DNA of 64,000 nt. Origin: Faecalibacillus faecis. Its GTDB lineage: Bacteria; Bacillota_I; Bacilli_A; Erysipelotrichales; Coprobacillaceae. This document shows positions 37,993 through 47,210 of this stretch, in pieces. Every line of letters starts with the position of its first letter. Position 1 is the first letter of the stretch. The translations under genes and the position numbers were made by a program. Below the pieces are notes generated by a model. The model had not been told where the DNA came from. It saw only the letters and a program-made list of their open reading frames with translations, and did no database searches. The DNA lies in the NCBI RefSeq assembly GCF_003024675.1, contig NZ_PYLP01000007.1, positions 43,287 to 107,286 of the forward strand. Direction: 5' to 3'.

Positions 37993-38937
37993 CTAATATT
38001 TATAAAAACCTTCACCTGAAGCCATTCCAAGTTTTCCTTCATCAATATATTTCTTTAACATCTTAGCCATTCCTTTAAAATTATAAGGAGCTAAAAATGA
38101 AGGAACTTTTAAATACATTGAAACAATATTATAAGCTGTCGTAAGTCCTACCGTATCTAAAATTTGGAAAGGTCCTTTCGGAGCTCCTGTACCTAAAGTC
38201 CAAGCTTTATCTATACTTTCAGGATCACTAATCCCATTAACATAAAGATCCATACCTGAAAATAATAAAGGAACAAGCATAGAATTTAATAAATATCCTG
38301 ATTTTTCTTTACGAACAGGTAATGGTATCATTCTTATTTCTTTAGCAAAATCCATAATCAAATCAAAATATTTTTGATCCGTTTGTTTTTGTGCCATGAC
38401 TTCTGTCATATTATTTTTCCAAATACTATTTGCAAAATGTAAAGATAAATACTTATTTGGACGCTTTGTATATTTAGCGAACTTCGATGGTAATAATGTC
38501 GATGAGTTTGTAACAATCACTGTTTTTTCTGGTAATAAGTCTGCCATCTTTTTATAAATATCTATTTTTTGTTCAACATTTTCCGCCATTGATTCAATAA
38601 TTAAATCGGCATCACCAACTGCTTTACTTAAATCTAATTCTAATTTAATATTTTCATAAGCACGATCAGCTTTTTCTAAACATTTTTCTTTATCAAAATC
38701 TTCATAATCACTAATACCTATTGCCCAATTTTGAGGTGTTTTTCCCTCATCACTTGCCATCAAAGTAATAGTATCATGATAAACTTCTTTTAAATGGTCT
38801 AACTTTGGCTGACATCTTCCTATGCTTCCTTCGCTTCTAAGCCAAATCGTTACATTAAATCCACAATACGCTGCTTGATAAGCAATTTGACTTCCTAAAA
38901 CGCCTCCACCAATAACAACAACATTTTTAATTTCCAT
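37993..38937 (-). CDS. 3-hydroxyacyl-CoA dehydrogenase family protein
   Basis: It oxidises or reduces 3-hydroxyacyl-CoA with NAD(H). The 314-aa protein has the Rossmann motif VIGGGVLGSQIA at 8-19, ADLIIESMAENVEQK, the catalytic His in SLHFANSIW, and the C-terminal dimerisation domain (GPFQILDTVGLTTAYNI). GTAGGAGGATG precedes the ATG. Thiolase, crotonase and acyl-CoA dehydrogenase genes are not nearby, so this is not a butyrate operon, and the true substrate is open. Confidence 0.88.
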   Translation of the reverse strand: MEIKNVVVIGGGVLGSQIAYQAAYCGFNVTIWLRSEGSIGRCQPKLDHLKEVYHDTITLMASDEGKTPQNWAIGISDYEDFDKEKCLEKADRAYENIKLELDLSKAVGDADLIIESMAENVEQKIDIYKKMADLLPEKTVIVTNSSTLLPSKFAKYTKRPNKYLSLHFANSIWKNNMTEVMAQKQTDQKYFDLIMDFAKEIRMIPLPVRKEKSGYLLNSMLVPLLFSGMDLYVNGISDPESIDKAWTLGTGAPKGPFQILDTVGLTTAYNIVSMYLKVPSFLAPYNFKGMAKMLKKYIDEGKLGMASGEGFYKY

Positions 38938-39019
38938 AGATTCATCCTCCTACCTTTATTTTATCATTTTGTTAAAATATTCACAAAAAATATTTTCACT
39001 TTTAGTTTGAACTACATAT

Positions 39020-39046
39020 AAAAAAGAACCCTATTTCTAGGATTCC
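39020..39046 (-). terminator. Terminator after the YhgE/Pip gene
   Basis: GAATCCTA-GAAA-TAGGGTTC (one G-U) followed by TTTTTT on the minus strand. Confidence 0.82.
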
Positions 39047-39052
39047 TTTATA

Positions 39053-41695
39053 CTATTCAGCTTTTGTTGAATTTACTTCTTCAAACATTTGAGGAATTGT
39101 ATGTTTATCTTCTTTGTTTTTATATTTGAAGTAAACAACTGTTAATAATGAACATACAATTAAGATTCCTGCAAATACTGCAATTTCAACTGAAATTGAA
39201 GGAGCTGTCATACTAATTGTTTTTCTAAATCCATCTACACTATAAGTATATGGAACAAATTTATGAATAGCTTTGTAGATAGCCGGACCTGTATCTAATG
39301 GATAAGTACCAGCAGAACCACCTAAGTTAACAATCATGAATACAAGCAACAAGAAGTCTCCGATAAATCCTGTTGTTAAACTTAACAACATAACAAGTGA
39401 CATAAATGCCGCCGATACGAGAATCGCGAGCAAGTATGTTAAACCTAAGTTAACAGGTTCAAATCCATTGATTAATCTTAAAGCAGTTACCATAACGATT
39501 GCAGCTAATGTAGAAACTGTATACATAACAGTTGCTTTACTAGCCCAATATTTCCATGCATTTTCAGCTTTCTTAATACCATGTCTAATTGGGTACATTA
39601 ACGCAAACGCTAAGCATGTTACATATAAACCAACTGACATCATATATGGAGCCATTGCATGACCGTTATTTTCAACTTTAGAAATTTCTTTATGGCTTGT
39701 TTCAACTGGAGTAGCAACCATGTCTGTTGTTTTATCAGTTGAATCAATCTTACTTTCTTCTGCACCAGATTTTAATGCATCATTTAAAGTATTTACACCA
39801 TCAGCTGCACTTTCAATACCTTCGCCTAAAGTATCAGAACCAGCAGCTAACTGACCAGCACCATCACTAATTTGACCAGCACCACTTGCTAATTGATTAG
39901 CACCATTCAACAATGTTGAGTTATTGCTTACTAATGTTGAAGTACCATTAGCTAATTGATCAACACCATTTGATAAAGCAGTAATTCCTTGAGTTAATGC
40001 AGGAACATTACTATTTAATTGAGATGTACCATTAGCTAAAGCAGTAGCACCACTTGTTAAAGTTGTATTGTTACCAGTAATTGTTGATAAACCTTCTTGT
40101 AAGCTAGATACACCAGCTGTATAAGCTTGAACTCCTGAAACTAAAGCATCTTTTGAATCAACTGTTACGTTAACTGCTTTATTGTTCACTACAGTTGCAT
40201 ATGTTCCACCATTAACTTTAGCATTTACTTCATTTAATCCAGCTTGCACTGTTTGTGTTCCTTTTAATAATCCTGTAGGAATTTCTGTTCCATCTGTTAA
40301 AGTACCACCATTAAGGGCAGCATCTAAATCAGTTAAACTATCTTTTGTTGAACTAGATAAAGTAGTAATTGCTGTATCAGCACCAGTTGTATAAGTAGCA
40401 ACAGAATCCATATATGAATCTATTCCATTAGGATATGCTGATTCTGGCAAATAATTTGCCAAGCTAAATACATTAGGTATTGTACATTGATCAATTTGTT
40501 CTCTAGTCATACCATTTAACAATAAAGTATTAGCTATTTTTGTTAATTGTTCTGCATAAGCTGTTGATCCTTGATTATTAAGTGATGCTGCATTAGAATT
40601 CAATGTTTTAATTAATGTTGCATAACTATCTAATGATTTTTTACCTTTAGATAATTGAGTCAACGAATCTTGACTTGCTACCATCTTTTGCTTTGAAGCT
40701 TCTAGATTTTGTTGTAATTTTTTCACCCCATCAACTACTTGTTGATTTCCTTCTGCTAAAGATTGAACACCTTTACCTAAACTACTAACACCTTCGTTTA
40801 ATGTAGTATTATTTGCTACTAATTGATTTGCACCTTCTGTAGCTTGACTTACACCTGCTGTATAATCATTAACACCTTTGCTCAATGTTTGTGCACCAGT
40901 ATTTAAATCATTAATACCTTTAGCTAATGTAGGAGTTGCACTACCTAAAGTACCAACACCATCTTTTAATTGATAGATACCGTTATTTACTGTAACGACA
41001 CCATCTGTATAACTTTTTAATCCTTGAGTTAAAGTATTTGTACCATCTTTAAATGTTAAAGAGCTACTTGCTAATACTTTTAAGTTATCACTAATTGTTT
41101 TGTTACCATCTTCTAATTGAGTCATACCATCAGATAATTGTTGAGTACCATCGCTGGCTTCAGCAAATCCATCTGACATTGTACCAATTGAAGAAAAGAT
41201 TGTTTCAGCATATGTTTTTGTTACTGAAGCTGAAACTTCAGCTTTAATTTTTGCGATTGCTGAATCATCCATTTTTGATGCAACATAGTTTGTACCTGGG
41301 TTTGTTGTATAATTTAAAACCATTTTTTTAGGATTTTTATCCAACAAAGTTGTTGCATTTTTTGAGAAATTGCTTGGAATCGTAATGACCATATAATAGT
41401 CACCATTTTTTAGTCCCTTATTTGCTTCTTTTGAATTTACAAAATGAAAATCTAATGAATCGTTGTCTTTTAATTTTTTGACTAATTGATCACCAACGTC
41501 TAATTTCTTATCGTTGTATTCAACTGCCTTATCTCTATTAACGACAGCGACAGGAAGATCTCCACTGTTTCCATATGGATCCCACATAGATCCAAGGAAG
41601 ACAACTGTGTAAATACTAGGAATAAGAATAAGAGCAACTAAAACAATTTGAATCCAATGATTTTTTAAAATGTTTTTCCACTCTTGCTTAATCAT
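39053..41695 (-). CDS. YhgE/Pip-domain membrane protein
   Basis: A large membrane protein of the YhgE/phage-infection-protein (Pip) family, related to the permease part of ABC-2 exporters. The 880-aa protein has TM1 near 14-35 and a long extracellular region to about 660. That region is full of 'LxxGxxxLxxG' repeats (LSDGMTQLEDG, LKDGVGTLGSA, LNSNVPALTQG). Five to six TM segments lie between 680 and 870. Lactococcal Pip is a phage receptor; others act in secretion or export. It is divergent from an Rrf2 gene and has a strong promoter overlapped by an inverted repeat. Confidence 0.9.
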   Translation of the reverse strand: MIKQEWKNILKNHWIQIVLVALILIPSIYTVVFLGSMWDPYGNSGDLPVAVVNRDKAVEYNDKKLDVGDQLVKKLKDNDSLDFHFVNSKEANKGLKNGDYYMVITIPSNFSKNATTLLDKNPKKMVLNYTTNPGTNYVASKMDDSAIAKIKAEVSASVTKTYAETIFSSIGTMSDGFAEASDGTQQLSDGMTQLEDGNKTISDNLKVLASSSLTFKDGTNTLTQGLKSYTDGVVTVNNGIYQLKDGVGTLGSATPTLAKGINDLNTGAQTLSKGVNDYTAGVSQATEGANQLVANNTTLNEGVSSLGKGVQSLAEGNQQVVDGVKKLQQNLEASKQKMVASQDSLTQLSKGKKSLDSYATLIKTLNSNAASLNNQGSTAYAEQLTKIANTLLLNGMTREQIDQCTIPNVFSLANYLPESAYPNGIDSYMDSVATYTTGADTAITTLSSSTKDSLTDLDAALNGGTLTDGTEIPTGLLKGTQTVQAGLNEVNAKVNGGTYATVVNNKAVNVTVDSKDALVSGVQAYTAGVSSLQEGLSTITGNNTTLTSGATALANGTSQLNSNVPALTQGITALSNGVDQLANGTSTLVSNNSTLLNGANQLASGAGQISDGAGQLAAGSDTLGEGIESAADGVNTLNDALKSGAEESKIDSTDKTTDMVATPVETSHKEISKVENNGHAMAPYMMSVGLYVTCLAFALMYPIRHGIKKAENAWKYWASKATVMYTVSTLAAIVMVTALRLINGFEPVNLGLTYLLAILVSAAFMSLVMLLSLTTGFIGDFLLLVFMIVNLGGSAGTYPLDTGPAIYKAIHKFVPYTYSVDGFRKTISMTAPSISVEIAVFAGILIVCSLLTVVYFKYKNKEDKHTIPQMFEEVNSTKAE

Positions 41696-41715
41696 AAATA
41701 TCCTTCTTTCTATCT

Positions 41716-41757
41716 TCTATAGACATTTTACATCCATAGATATATAATGTCTATAGA
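41716..41757 (-). promoter_or_regulatory. Perfect 12-bp inverted repeat downstream of the yhgE promoter (operator)
   Basis: TCTATAGACATT (41716-41727) and AATGTCTATAGA (41746-41757) are exact reverse complements separated by 18 bp. They begin two bases past the -10 box, covering the transcription start and early leader. This is a typical repressor site. The adjacent Rrf2 protein is the obvious candidate binder. Confidence 0.75.
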
Positions 41758-41759
41758 GT

Positions 41760-41787
41760 ATTATAATTTTTTCAATATAAATGTCAA
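41760..41787 (-). promoter_or_regulatory. Promoter of the YhgE/Pip gene
   Basis: Consensus -35 TTGACA (41782-41787) and -10 TATAAT (41760-41765) with a 16-nt spacer on the minus strand. It is among the best sigma-A promoters in the window. Confidence 0.8.
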
Positions 41788-41845
41788 TATTCTTACATAC
41801 AAAATATAAAAAATTAGTTATAATAAAAAAAGGGAAGGGATTACA

Positions 41846-42277
41846 ATGAGAATAAGAAAAAGTTTTGAACAAGCAATTTGTATTTTATTGCTTATTGGAA
41901 CAAGTGAAGGACCATTAAAGAGTCATGAACTTAGTAAAAAGCTTGATGTTTCTGATTCATATTTAAAGAAAGTAACAAGACAATTGGTCGTTGCTGGTCT
42001 TATTACTTCTAAGGCAAGTAAATTAGGTGGTTTTATTTTAAATAAAAAAATGAATGATATATCATTTTTAGATATCTTTGAAGCAATCGAAGGAAAGGAA
42101 ACTTTTATTGAAACAACGCATCTTGTTGATAAAGTATTTGATCCTGCTTTAAATCTACATCATACCGAAGATGTCATCATGAATCATTTAAATGCTGCAG
42201 AAGATCAATACAGACAAAAACTCAAAGAAATTAATCTTGGTGAGATTACAAATTATGTTCATCAAAATACAATATAA
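41846..42277 (+). CDS. Rrf2-family transcriptional regulator (no cluster cysteines)
   Basis: A 143-aa winged-helix regulator: IRKSFEQAICILLLIGTSEG, then SHELSKKLDVSDSYLKKVTRQL as HTH and SKLGGFILNK as wing. The three Cys that bind a Fe-S cluster in IscR/NsrR are missing; the only Cys is at position 12. So it is likely a cluster-free repressor such as CymR. AGGGAAGGG precedes the ATG. It is divergent from the YhgE/Pip gene, with the 12-bp inverted repeat between them, and probably represses it. Confidence 0.9.
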   Translation: MRIRKSFEQAICILLLIGTSEGPLKSHELSKKLDVSDSYLKKVTRQLVVAGLITSKASKLGGFILNKKMNDISFLDIFEAIEGKETFIETTHLVDKVFDPALNLHHTEDVIMNHLNAAEDQYRQKLKEINLGEITNYVHQNTI

Positions 42278-42308
42278 AAATAGGCTATTTGAATAAGCCT
42301 ATTTTTAT
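42275..42308. terminator. Bidirectional terminator between the Rrf2 gene and the surface protein gene
   Basis: AAAAATAGGCT and AGCCTATTTTT arms with an 8-nt loop; A/T tracts on both sides serve both convergent genes. Confidence 0.88.
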
Positions 42309-42334
42309 TATATGGTTCTATTTCTATTTTTTGC

Positions 42335-44353
42335 TTAAATCATTTCAATTTTTTTAACCGTAACAACTAATCCAACAAAAGATATTATAAGAAGTATGCT
42401 ATATAAAACATAATTAGCAGTATCTCCTGTTTTTGTAACTATGCTATTCTTATTGTCTTGTTTTACAGTTATACTTTCATTCTTATTACCTGTTACTTGT
42501 ACTAAGTTATTATTATCTTTAACAACAGTAAATGTTGTACTTGCTAAGCCATCTGTCCATACAATTTCAAATGTATGTTTTCCTGCAGCTAGCGTGTTAA
42601 GATAATCTTCTTTTAATGTTACAACAGTTGAACCTTCGCTAACAGTATAATTCTTTGTATCAACAATAATACCATCTACTTTTACACATTTGAATTTTGA
42701 AAATTCCCCATTACCTCTAATTACAAGGCCTTTATGAGCATCTTGTGTCCATGAACTATCAGCACCATCTAAAATTTTATATTCTTGTCCTGGAGATGGT
42801 ACAACTTTGGAAATTTTTTCTGTTTCTTCATGCTTACAAACTTCACAGACTCTCTTTTGTTCACCTTCTTGTTTTTCAGTAGCTTCTCGCACAATTTGCC
42901 AATTACCAAATTTATGTCCTGTAGCTTTAATAACAATAGGTTCACCTATAGAATTTATCATATTACTATCTGAATACATTAATCCACAGTCTTCACATTT
43001 CCAGTATTCTTCAAATCCATCTTCTGTACAAGTAGCTGGTTTTCCATTCACTTTAACAACATGATGTGCACCATCATAATCTTCACATATATTAGCCTTC
43101 AACTGATTAGTTTCTACTTTGCTGACTCCATCAATATCACGTGGTTCATCCCCTCCAACAGATTTGAGATCTGGATTAAGCGTTTTATCAAAAGAACAAT
43201 CTTTTAAAGTTGTATTTCCCTCGATTTGTCCTGTATATCCACCTAATTCATAATTTGAAGAAACACCGTTCACTTTACCTGCAGCATGACTGTTTTCGAT
43301 ATTAGACGATCCTAATGTTCCCGCAAAAGTTCCTGCTTTTGGTTCCCATTCACTTACTGTACTAGTTACATTACCTTTTGCAACACAATTTTGAATCACA
43401 GCATTTTGTGCAAATCCAATAAAGCCTCCAGCATTCCAATTATTTGCCGTTATTTCCACATCAGCCAAACAATGTTTGTATGTAGAAAGCAGTTGCCCAT
43501 TATCATTATCTAATGCATATCCAACAAATCCTCCTAATGCCCAATTTCCAGAAATTTTTCCTGTAGCAGTACAATTTTCATAAATAGATCCGCTATCCAT
43601 CCCAACAAAACCACCACTATTATCTACACCAGAAATTTGAACATTTTCTACCATACAATTTGAAACTTTAATTCTGTTTACATTCCCTAGCATTCCACCA
43701 GTAATATTACCATAATCAGCGAATCCTTCAATTTGAATTAAACCTCCAGATACAATAATATTATCAAATTTTACAGTGCATCCAGAATTAGTCATTACAA
43801 ATCCAACAAGAAGTCCATTATTCGTTTCATTTAGTCCAGTTCCATTATTATAAATAGATCCATTCTTAATCGTCAAATTTACTACTCCACAATTTATATT
43901 GCTGTCTGAACAAACAATATTACCAAAAAAACCACCATTGTATTGATCATTTTGTTGATCAACAATCATTCCAGAAACTGTTTTACCATTTCCATCAAAA
44001 TATCCACAAAATGGTTTATCCTCAGTCATTCCACTACGATACCATTTACGTAATCCAATCGGAGTCCAACAGTATTTTTGTAAATCAACATCTTTTTCCA
44101 ATTTAAAATACTTTCCACTATATTTTTCTCCTCCTGCTACATCTTTAGATAGTTTAGCAAGCTGTTCTGCTGTTTCAATTTGCCATGGGTCTTCAGCTGT
44201 TCCACTTCCTCCTGCAAAATCAGTTGCTGCATAATCTGTCCAAATACCATTTGGGGCATCTTTTGCAAATACTGGTATCGACATACATGTAATACTAAAG
44301 AAAATACTTATTATAATTCCTAATATAAACCTTTTACGATATCTTTTTCTCAT
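42335..44353 (-). CDS. Wall-anchored surface protein with GLUG-type repeats
   Basis: A 672-aa exported protein. The signal peptide is MRKRYRKRFILGIIISIFF onward, with cleavage after VFA-K near 30. Residues 45-400 are GLUG/beta-helix-type repeats (GGFVGMDSGSIYENCTATGK, GGFIGFAQNAVIQNCVAKG). Two Cys-pair modules follow (YWKCEDCG, RVCEVCKHEE), then an Ig-like X2 module (DYLNTLAAGKHTFEIVWTDG). The C-terminus VTKTGD plus a hydrophobic helix and positive tail is a variant sortase signal without the usual LP. AAGGAGG precedes the ATG. It is probably an adhesin or carbohydrate-binding protein. Confidence 0.85.
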   Translation of the reverse strand: MRKRYRKRFILGIIISIFFSITCMSIPVFAKDAPNGIWTDYAATDFAGGSGTAEDPWQIETAEQLAKLSKDVAGGEKYSGKYFKLEKDVDLQKYCWTPIGLRKWYRSGMTEDKPFCGYFDGNGKTVSGMIVDQQNDQYNGGFFGNIVCSDSNINCGVVNLTIKNGSIYNNGTGLNETNNGLLVGFVMTNSGCTVKFDNIIVSGGLIQIEGFADYGNITGGMLGNVNRIKVSNCMVENVQISGVDNSGGFVGMDSGSIYENCTATGKISGNWALGGFVGYALDNDNGQLLSTYKHCLADVEITANNWNAGGFIGFAQNAVIQNCVAKGNVTSTVSEWEPKAGTFAGTLGSSNIENSHAAGKVNGVSSNYELGGYTGQIEGNTTLKDCSFDKTLNPDLKSVGGDEPRDIDGVSKVETNQLKANICEDYDGAHHVVKVNGKPATCTEDGFEEYWKCEDCGLMYSDSNMINSIGEPIVIKATGHKFGNWQIVREATEKQEGEQKRVCEVCKHEETEKISKVVPSPGQEYKILDGADSSWTQDAHKGLVIRGNGEFSKFKCVKVDGIIVDTKNYTVSEGSTVVTLKEDYLNTLAAGKHTFEIVWTDGLASTTFTVVKDNNNLVQVTGNKNESITVKQDNKNSIVTKTGDTANYVLYSILLIISFVGLVVTVKKIEMI

Positions 44354-44454
44354 TTTATTTTCCTCCTTCTTGTTGATACTCCCTGTATCATTATTTTATA
44401 TAAGAACTCTAAAAATGTCAATTTATAAACTTAAACGCTTCCATTTTTTACAAA

Positions 44455-44482
44455 CAAAAACTCAAGGGCTGTTCCTTGAGCT
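44455..44482 (-). terminator. Terminator after the Cys-rich protein gene
   Basis: CTCAAGG-AACAGC-CCTTGAG followed by TTTTTGTTTG on the minus strand. Confidence 0.82.
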
Positions 44483-44511
44483 ATCTATTATAAAATATTC
44501 TTAAATACATC

Positions 44512-45108
44512 TTATTTTTTATTAAATAACAATTCCAATAAATGAACACCATTTCCTTTTCCTAAAAGAATTCCTTTTAAACATCGATTGCATGTACAAA
44601 TTACTTGTTCATTATGAAATTGTTGAACATATTCTTTCATATATTTTTCTTGTATTTCTTTAGAATAATGCGATAAATGTTCATTCTCTAAATCCTTTGT
44701 TTCATAGTGGAGTGTTCCACAAAAAATAGAATTTTCTTTATTCTTTTCTATTTCAATGACTTCTATATTCATTTTCTTCAAAAGATTTCTAACAGCTTGA
44801 TGTACTTCTGGATGATTGCAATCACGATAACAATCTTGAAGATACATTTTTTGCCCATGATAATCAGGAAAAGAAAAATCATCTAATTGATCAAAGTATT
44901 CCCAAAGTGACATTGTTTGTACTTTATCTTCAATTTGGTGTCGACACGCTTGACAAACATACAAACCAATATCTTCTTTTTCTAATTCACTTTGATCTAT
45001 TTTACAACATTTCGCAATTGGCATCCTCTTTTCAAAATATTCCTTAACTTTTTTTGCTGTTTTGCGATGCATAACAGCAAAGTTACAACTTGGATAATAA
45101 ATATACAT
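44512..45108 (-). CDS. Cys-rich protein, CCG-domain (HdrB/GlpC)-like
   Basis: A 198-aa cytoplasmic protein with 12 Cys. The layout YYPSCNFA (N-terminus), AKCCKID, VCQACRHQIE, DCYRDCNHPEVHQAVRNLLKK, FCGTLHY and ICTCNRC near the end resembles CCG-domain proteins (heterodisulfide-reductase subunit B, GlpC, LutA). Those bind Fe-S clusters at a CCG...CxxC site. Here the CCG itself reads FCG, so the match is partial. It lies 11 bp after the chromate-type transporter pair, so the three may form an operon; a role in metal or sulfur redox is possible. AGGAAAGAG precedes the ATG. Confidence 0.5.
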   Translation of the reverse strand: MYIYYPSCNFAVMHRKTAKKVKEYFEKRMPIAKCCKIDQSELEKEDIGLYVCQACRHQIEDKVQTMSLWEYFDQLDDFSFPDYHGQKMYLQDCYRDCNHPEVHQAVRNLLKKMNIEVIEIEKNKENSIFCGTLHYETKDLENEHLSHYSKEIQEKYMKEYVQQFHNEQVICTCNRCLKGILLGKGNGVHLLELLFNKK

Positions 45109-45119
45109 TCTCTTTCCTC

Positions 45120-45674
45120 CTAAAGTATTTGAATAACTACTTCACTGATTCCCGCAAGAACCATAACTAGAATTGGATTTAACTTATATTTTCTAAGTAA
45201 AATCAAACAGATGATAAAAACAATAATTGCATGGTATCTTATATAAGAAACACCAATTAATGAATCTTTAAAAAATGAAGAAATCAAAATACTGATTCCG
45301 CTAATTGCAATCATAGAAACCACTGCTGGTCTTAAATAAGAAAGAATTATTTTCATCACTTTCATATCTTTATATTTTACATAAAAATAAGCAAGCAATG
45401 ATACAAGAATACATGAAGGTAAAATACAGCCAAAAGTGGCAATAAGAGCACCAGGTAAATGAGCTACATATTGTCCAACAAATGTTGAAGAATTGACGGC
45501 AATAGGTCCCGGTGTCATTTGGGAAATTGTAATAAGATCTGTAAATGTATTTTGACTGATCCAATGATAGGTGGAGATTACTTGTTGACTGATAAGTGGT
45601 AATGCCGCATAACCACCACCAAAACTAAAGAGTCCTATTTGGAAAAATGCCCAAAATAATTGTAAATAAATCAT
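45120..45674 (-). CDS. Chromate transporter (ChrA) half-protein, second subunit
   Basis: A 184-aa membrane protein with the CHR-family signature FFQIGLFSFGGGYAALPLI and SQMTPGPIAVNSSTFVGQYV, plus about five to six TM segments. Short-chain CHR proteins occur as pairs that assemble into one transporter. Its ATG overlaps the preceding gene by 4 bp. Chromate is the label of the family; sulfate, oxyanion or other substrates are as likely here. Confidence 0.88.
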   Translation of the reverse strand: MIYLQLFWAFFQIGLFSFGGGYAALPLISQQVISTYHWISQNTFTDLITISQMTPGPIAVNSSTFVGQYVAHLPGALIATFGCILPSCILVSLLAYFYVKYKDMKVMKIILSYLRPAVVSMIAISGISILISSFFKDSLIGVSYIRYHAIIVFIICLILLRKYKLNPILVMVLAGISEVVIQIL

Positions 45675-46240
45675 GCCTTTTTCCTCCTTATAAATAACTC
45701 AACAAGTGCAAGTAAAATACATCCTAAAATAATGTATATAATGTTCACATTTAAAAAGTAATTTAAAACAAAAGAACCTACCATAATCAAAATATTTCTT
45801 TCTTTATGTTCATCCATCACACTTAAAACCATATCATAAACCACACTTACGATAATTGCCCCAATTCCAGAGCGCATCCCAAGAAGCATTGCACTGATGA
45901 TTTTATTAGTAATAAAAATCTTATAGAAATAAGCAACCACACTAATAATAATGATTGGTGGAATGATTGTGCCAATCACACAAACAACAATTCCTAAAAT
46001 ACCTGACATCTTATATCCCAAAACAATGGCTCCATTAACTGCAATCGCTCCTGGAGCACTTTGAGCAATAGCTACGAGATCCAACATTTCTTTTTCATCA
46101 ATGTAATGGAGTTGATCAACAAATCGTTCTTTTAATAGAGAAACAATGACATAACCCCCACCAAAAGTAAATGCAGATAAATAAAGTGTTGATGTAAATA
46201 ATTCAAGTAATAATCTTCTTTTTTCTTTCATTTTCTTCAC
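45671..46240 (-). CDS. Chromate transporter (ChrA) half-protein, first subunit
   Basis: A 189-aa membrane protein, paralogous to the next gene: TLYLSAFTFGGGYVIVSLLKE and AIAQSAPGAIAVNGAIVLGYK match the CHR motif, followed by four to five TM helices. AGGTGAAG precedes the ATG. It is divergent from a LysR gene with an intergenic gap of about 86 bp, so it is probably LysR-controlled. It is first of an apparent three-gene unit with the second half-protein and the Cys-rich protein. Confidence 0.88.
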   Translation of the reverse strand: MKKMKEKRRLLLELFTSTLYLSAFTFGGGYVIVSLLKERFVDQLHYIDEKEMLDLVAIAQSAPGAIAVNGAIVLGYKMSGILGIVVCVIGTIIPPIIIISVVAYFYKIFITNKIISAMLLGMRSGIGAIIVSVVYDMVLSVMDEHKERNILIMVGSFVLNYFLNVNIIYIILGCILLALVELFIRRKKA

Positions 46241-46326
46241 CTACTTCATCATAGTACACATTGATTCATCTGTAAAATATTATATAATTATAATATACAT
46301 AGGTGTTTACTTATATAGGAGGAATT

Positions 46327-47184
46327 ATGACATTAAGACATTTAGAAATATTTATGAGCGTTTATCATCAAAAAAGCATTACTAAAGCAGCCAAAGAGCT
46401 TCATATTAGCCAACCATCAGTTTCTCTAGCCATTAAAGAACTCGAAGAAAAATATCAAACGATTCTTTTTGATCGTATGAATCGCCAAATTTATCCAACA
46501 GAAAAAGCACATCTTTTATATAATCATTCCATGCAAATTTTGTCATCTCTAGAAAATATGGAAAATGAAATGTATAACGATCAAGTTAAAAGTATTTCTT
46601 TTGGTTGTAGTATGACACTATCTCAAGTATTTCTACCTCATTTTTTAAAAACCCTTAAAGAAAAATATCCGACTATTGATTTTCATATCAATGTTAATAA
46701 TCTCAAAGAAATTGAAAATCAGCTTTTAAAAAATGAAATTGATTTTGCTTTGATTGAAACCTTACCCCTTCATCAACTTCATAAAATTCCTTTTTATAAA
46801 GATGAATTAGTGATTATTGTAAACAAAAAGCATCCTTTATTAAAAACAAATAATCTAAAAGAACTTGAAAACTATGATTATTATTCAAGAGAAAAAGGAA
46901 GTTCAATTTATGAACTTGTCCAAAGTTATTTTATTTCGCATAAGTTAGATATTCATCCCTCTATTGAATGTGTCAATCCATCCTCTTTAATAGAACTTGT
47001 TCGTTATAATAACGGCTTTACCATCTTACCAAGTTCACTGGTTAAAAATGAAAAAGAGATAGCTCTTATAAAAAATAAAGATTTTTACATTCAAAGAACC
47101 TATCATATTGTCATGCACAAAGATAAAAAACTTTCTTCTATTTATCAAAAAATCTTTGAATTGATAAAAAACTATCCAAAATAA
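46327..47184 (+). CDS. LysR-family transcriptional regulator
   Basis: Start at 46327 (285 aa) because TAGGAGGAATT precedes MTLRHLEIF; the frame is open 24 bp further but has no site there. The N-terminal HTH is SITKAAKELHISQPSVSLAIKELE. The effector domain from about 85 shows the LTTR fold (SISFGCSMTLSQVFLPHFLK). It diverges from the chromate-type transporter pair and is the likely regulator of it. Confidence 0.92.
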   Translation: MTLRHLEIFMSVYHQKSITKAAKELHISQPSVSLAIKELEEKYQTILFDRMNRQIYPTEKAHLLYNHSMQILSSLENMENEMYNDQVKSISFGCSMTLSQVFLPHFLKTLKEKYPTIDFHINVNNLKEIENQLLKNEIDFALIETLPLHQLHKIPFYKDELVIIVNKKHPLLKTNNLKELENYDYYSREKGSSIYELVQSYFISHKLDIHPSIECVNPSSLIELVRYNNGFTILPSSLVKNEKEIALIKNKDFYIQRTYHIVMHKDKKLSSIYQKIFELIKNYPK

Positions 47185-47210
47185 AAAGACAATGATTTCA
47201 TTGCCTTTTT
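47184..47210. terminator. Bidirectional terminator between LysR and rsmH
   Basis: AAAAAGACAATG-ATTT-CATTGCCTTTTT (one G-U) serves the two convergent genes; the rsmH stop is at its edge. Confidence 0.85.
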
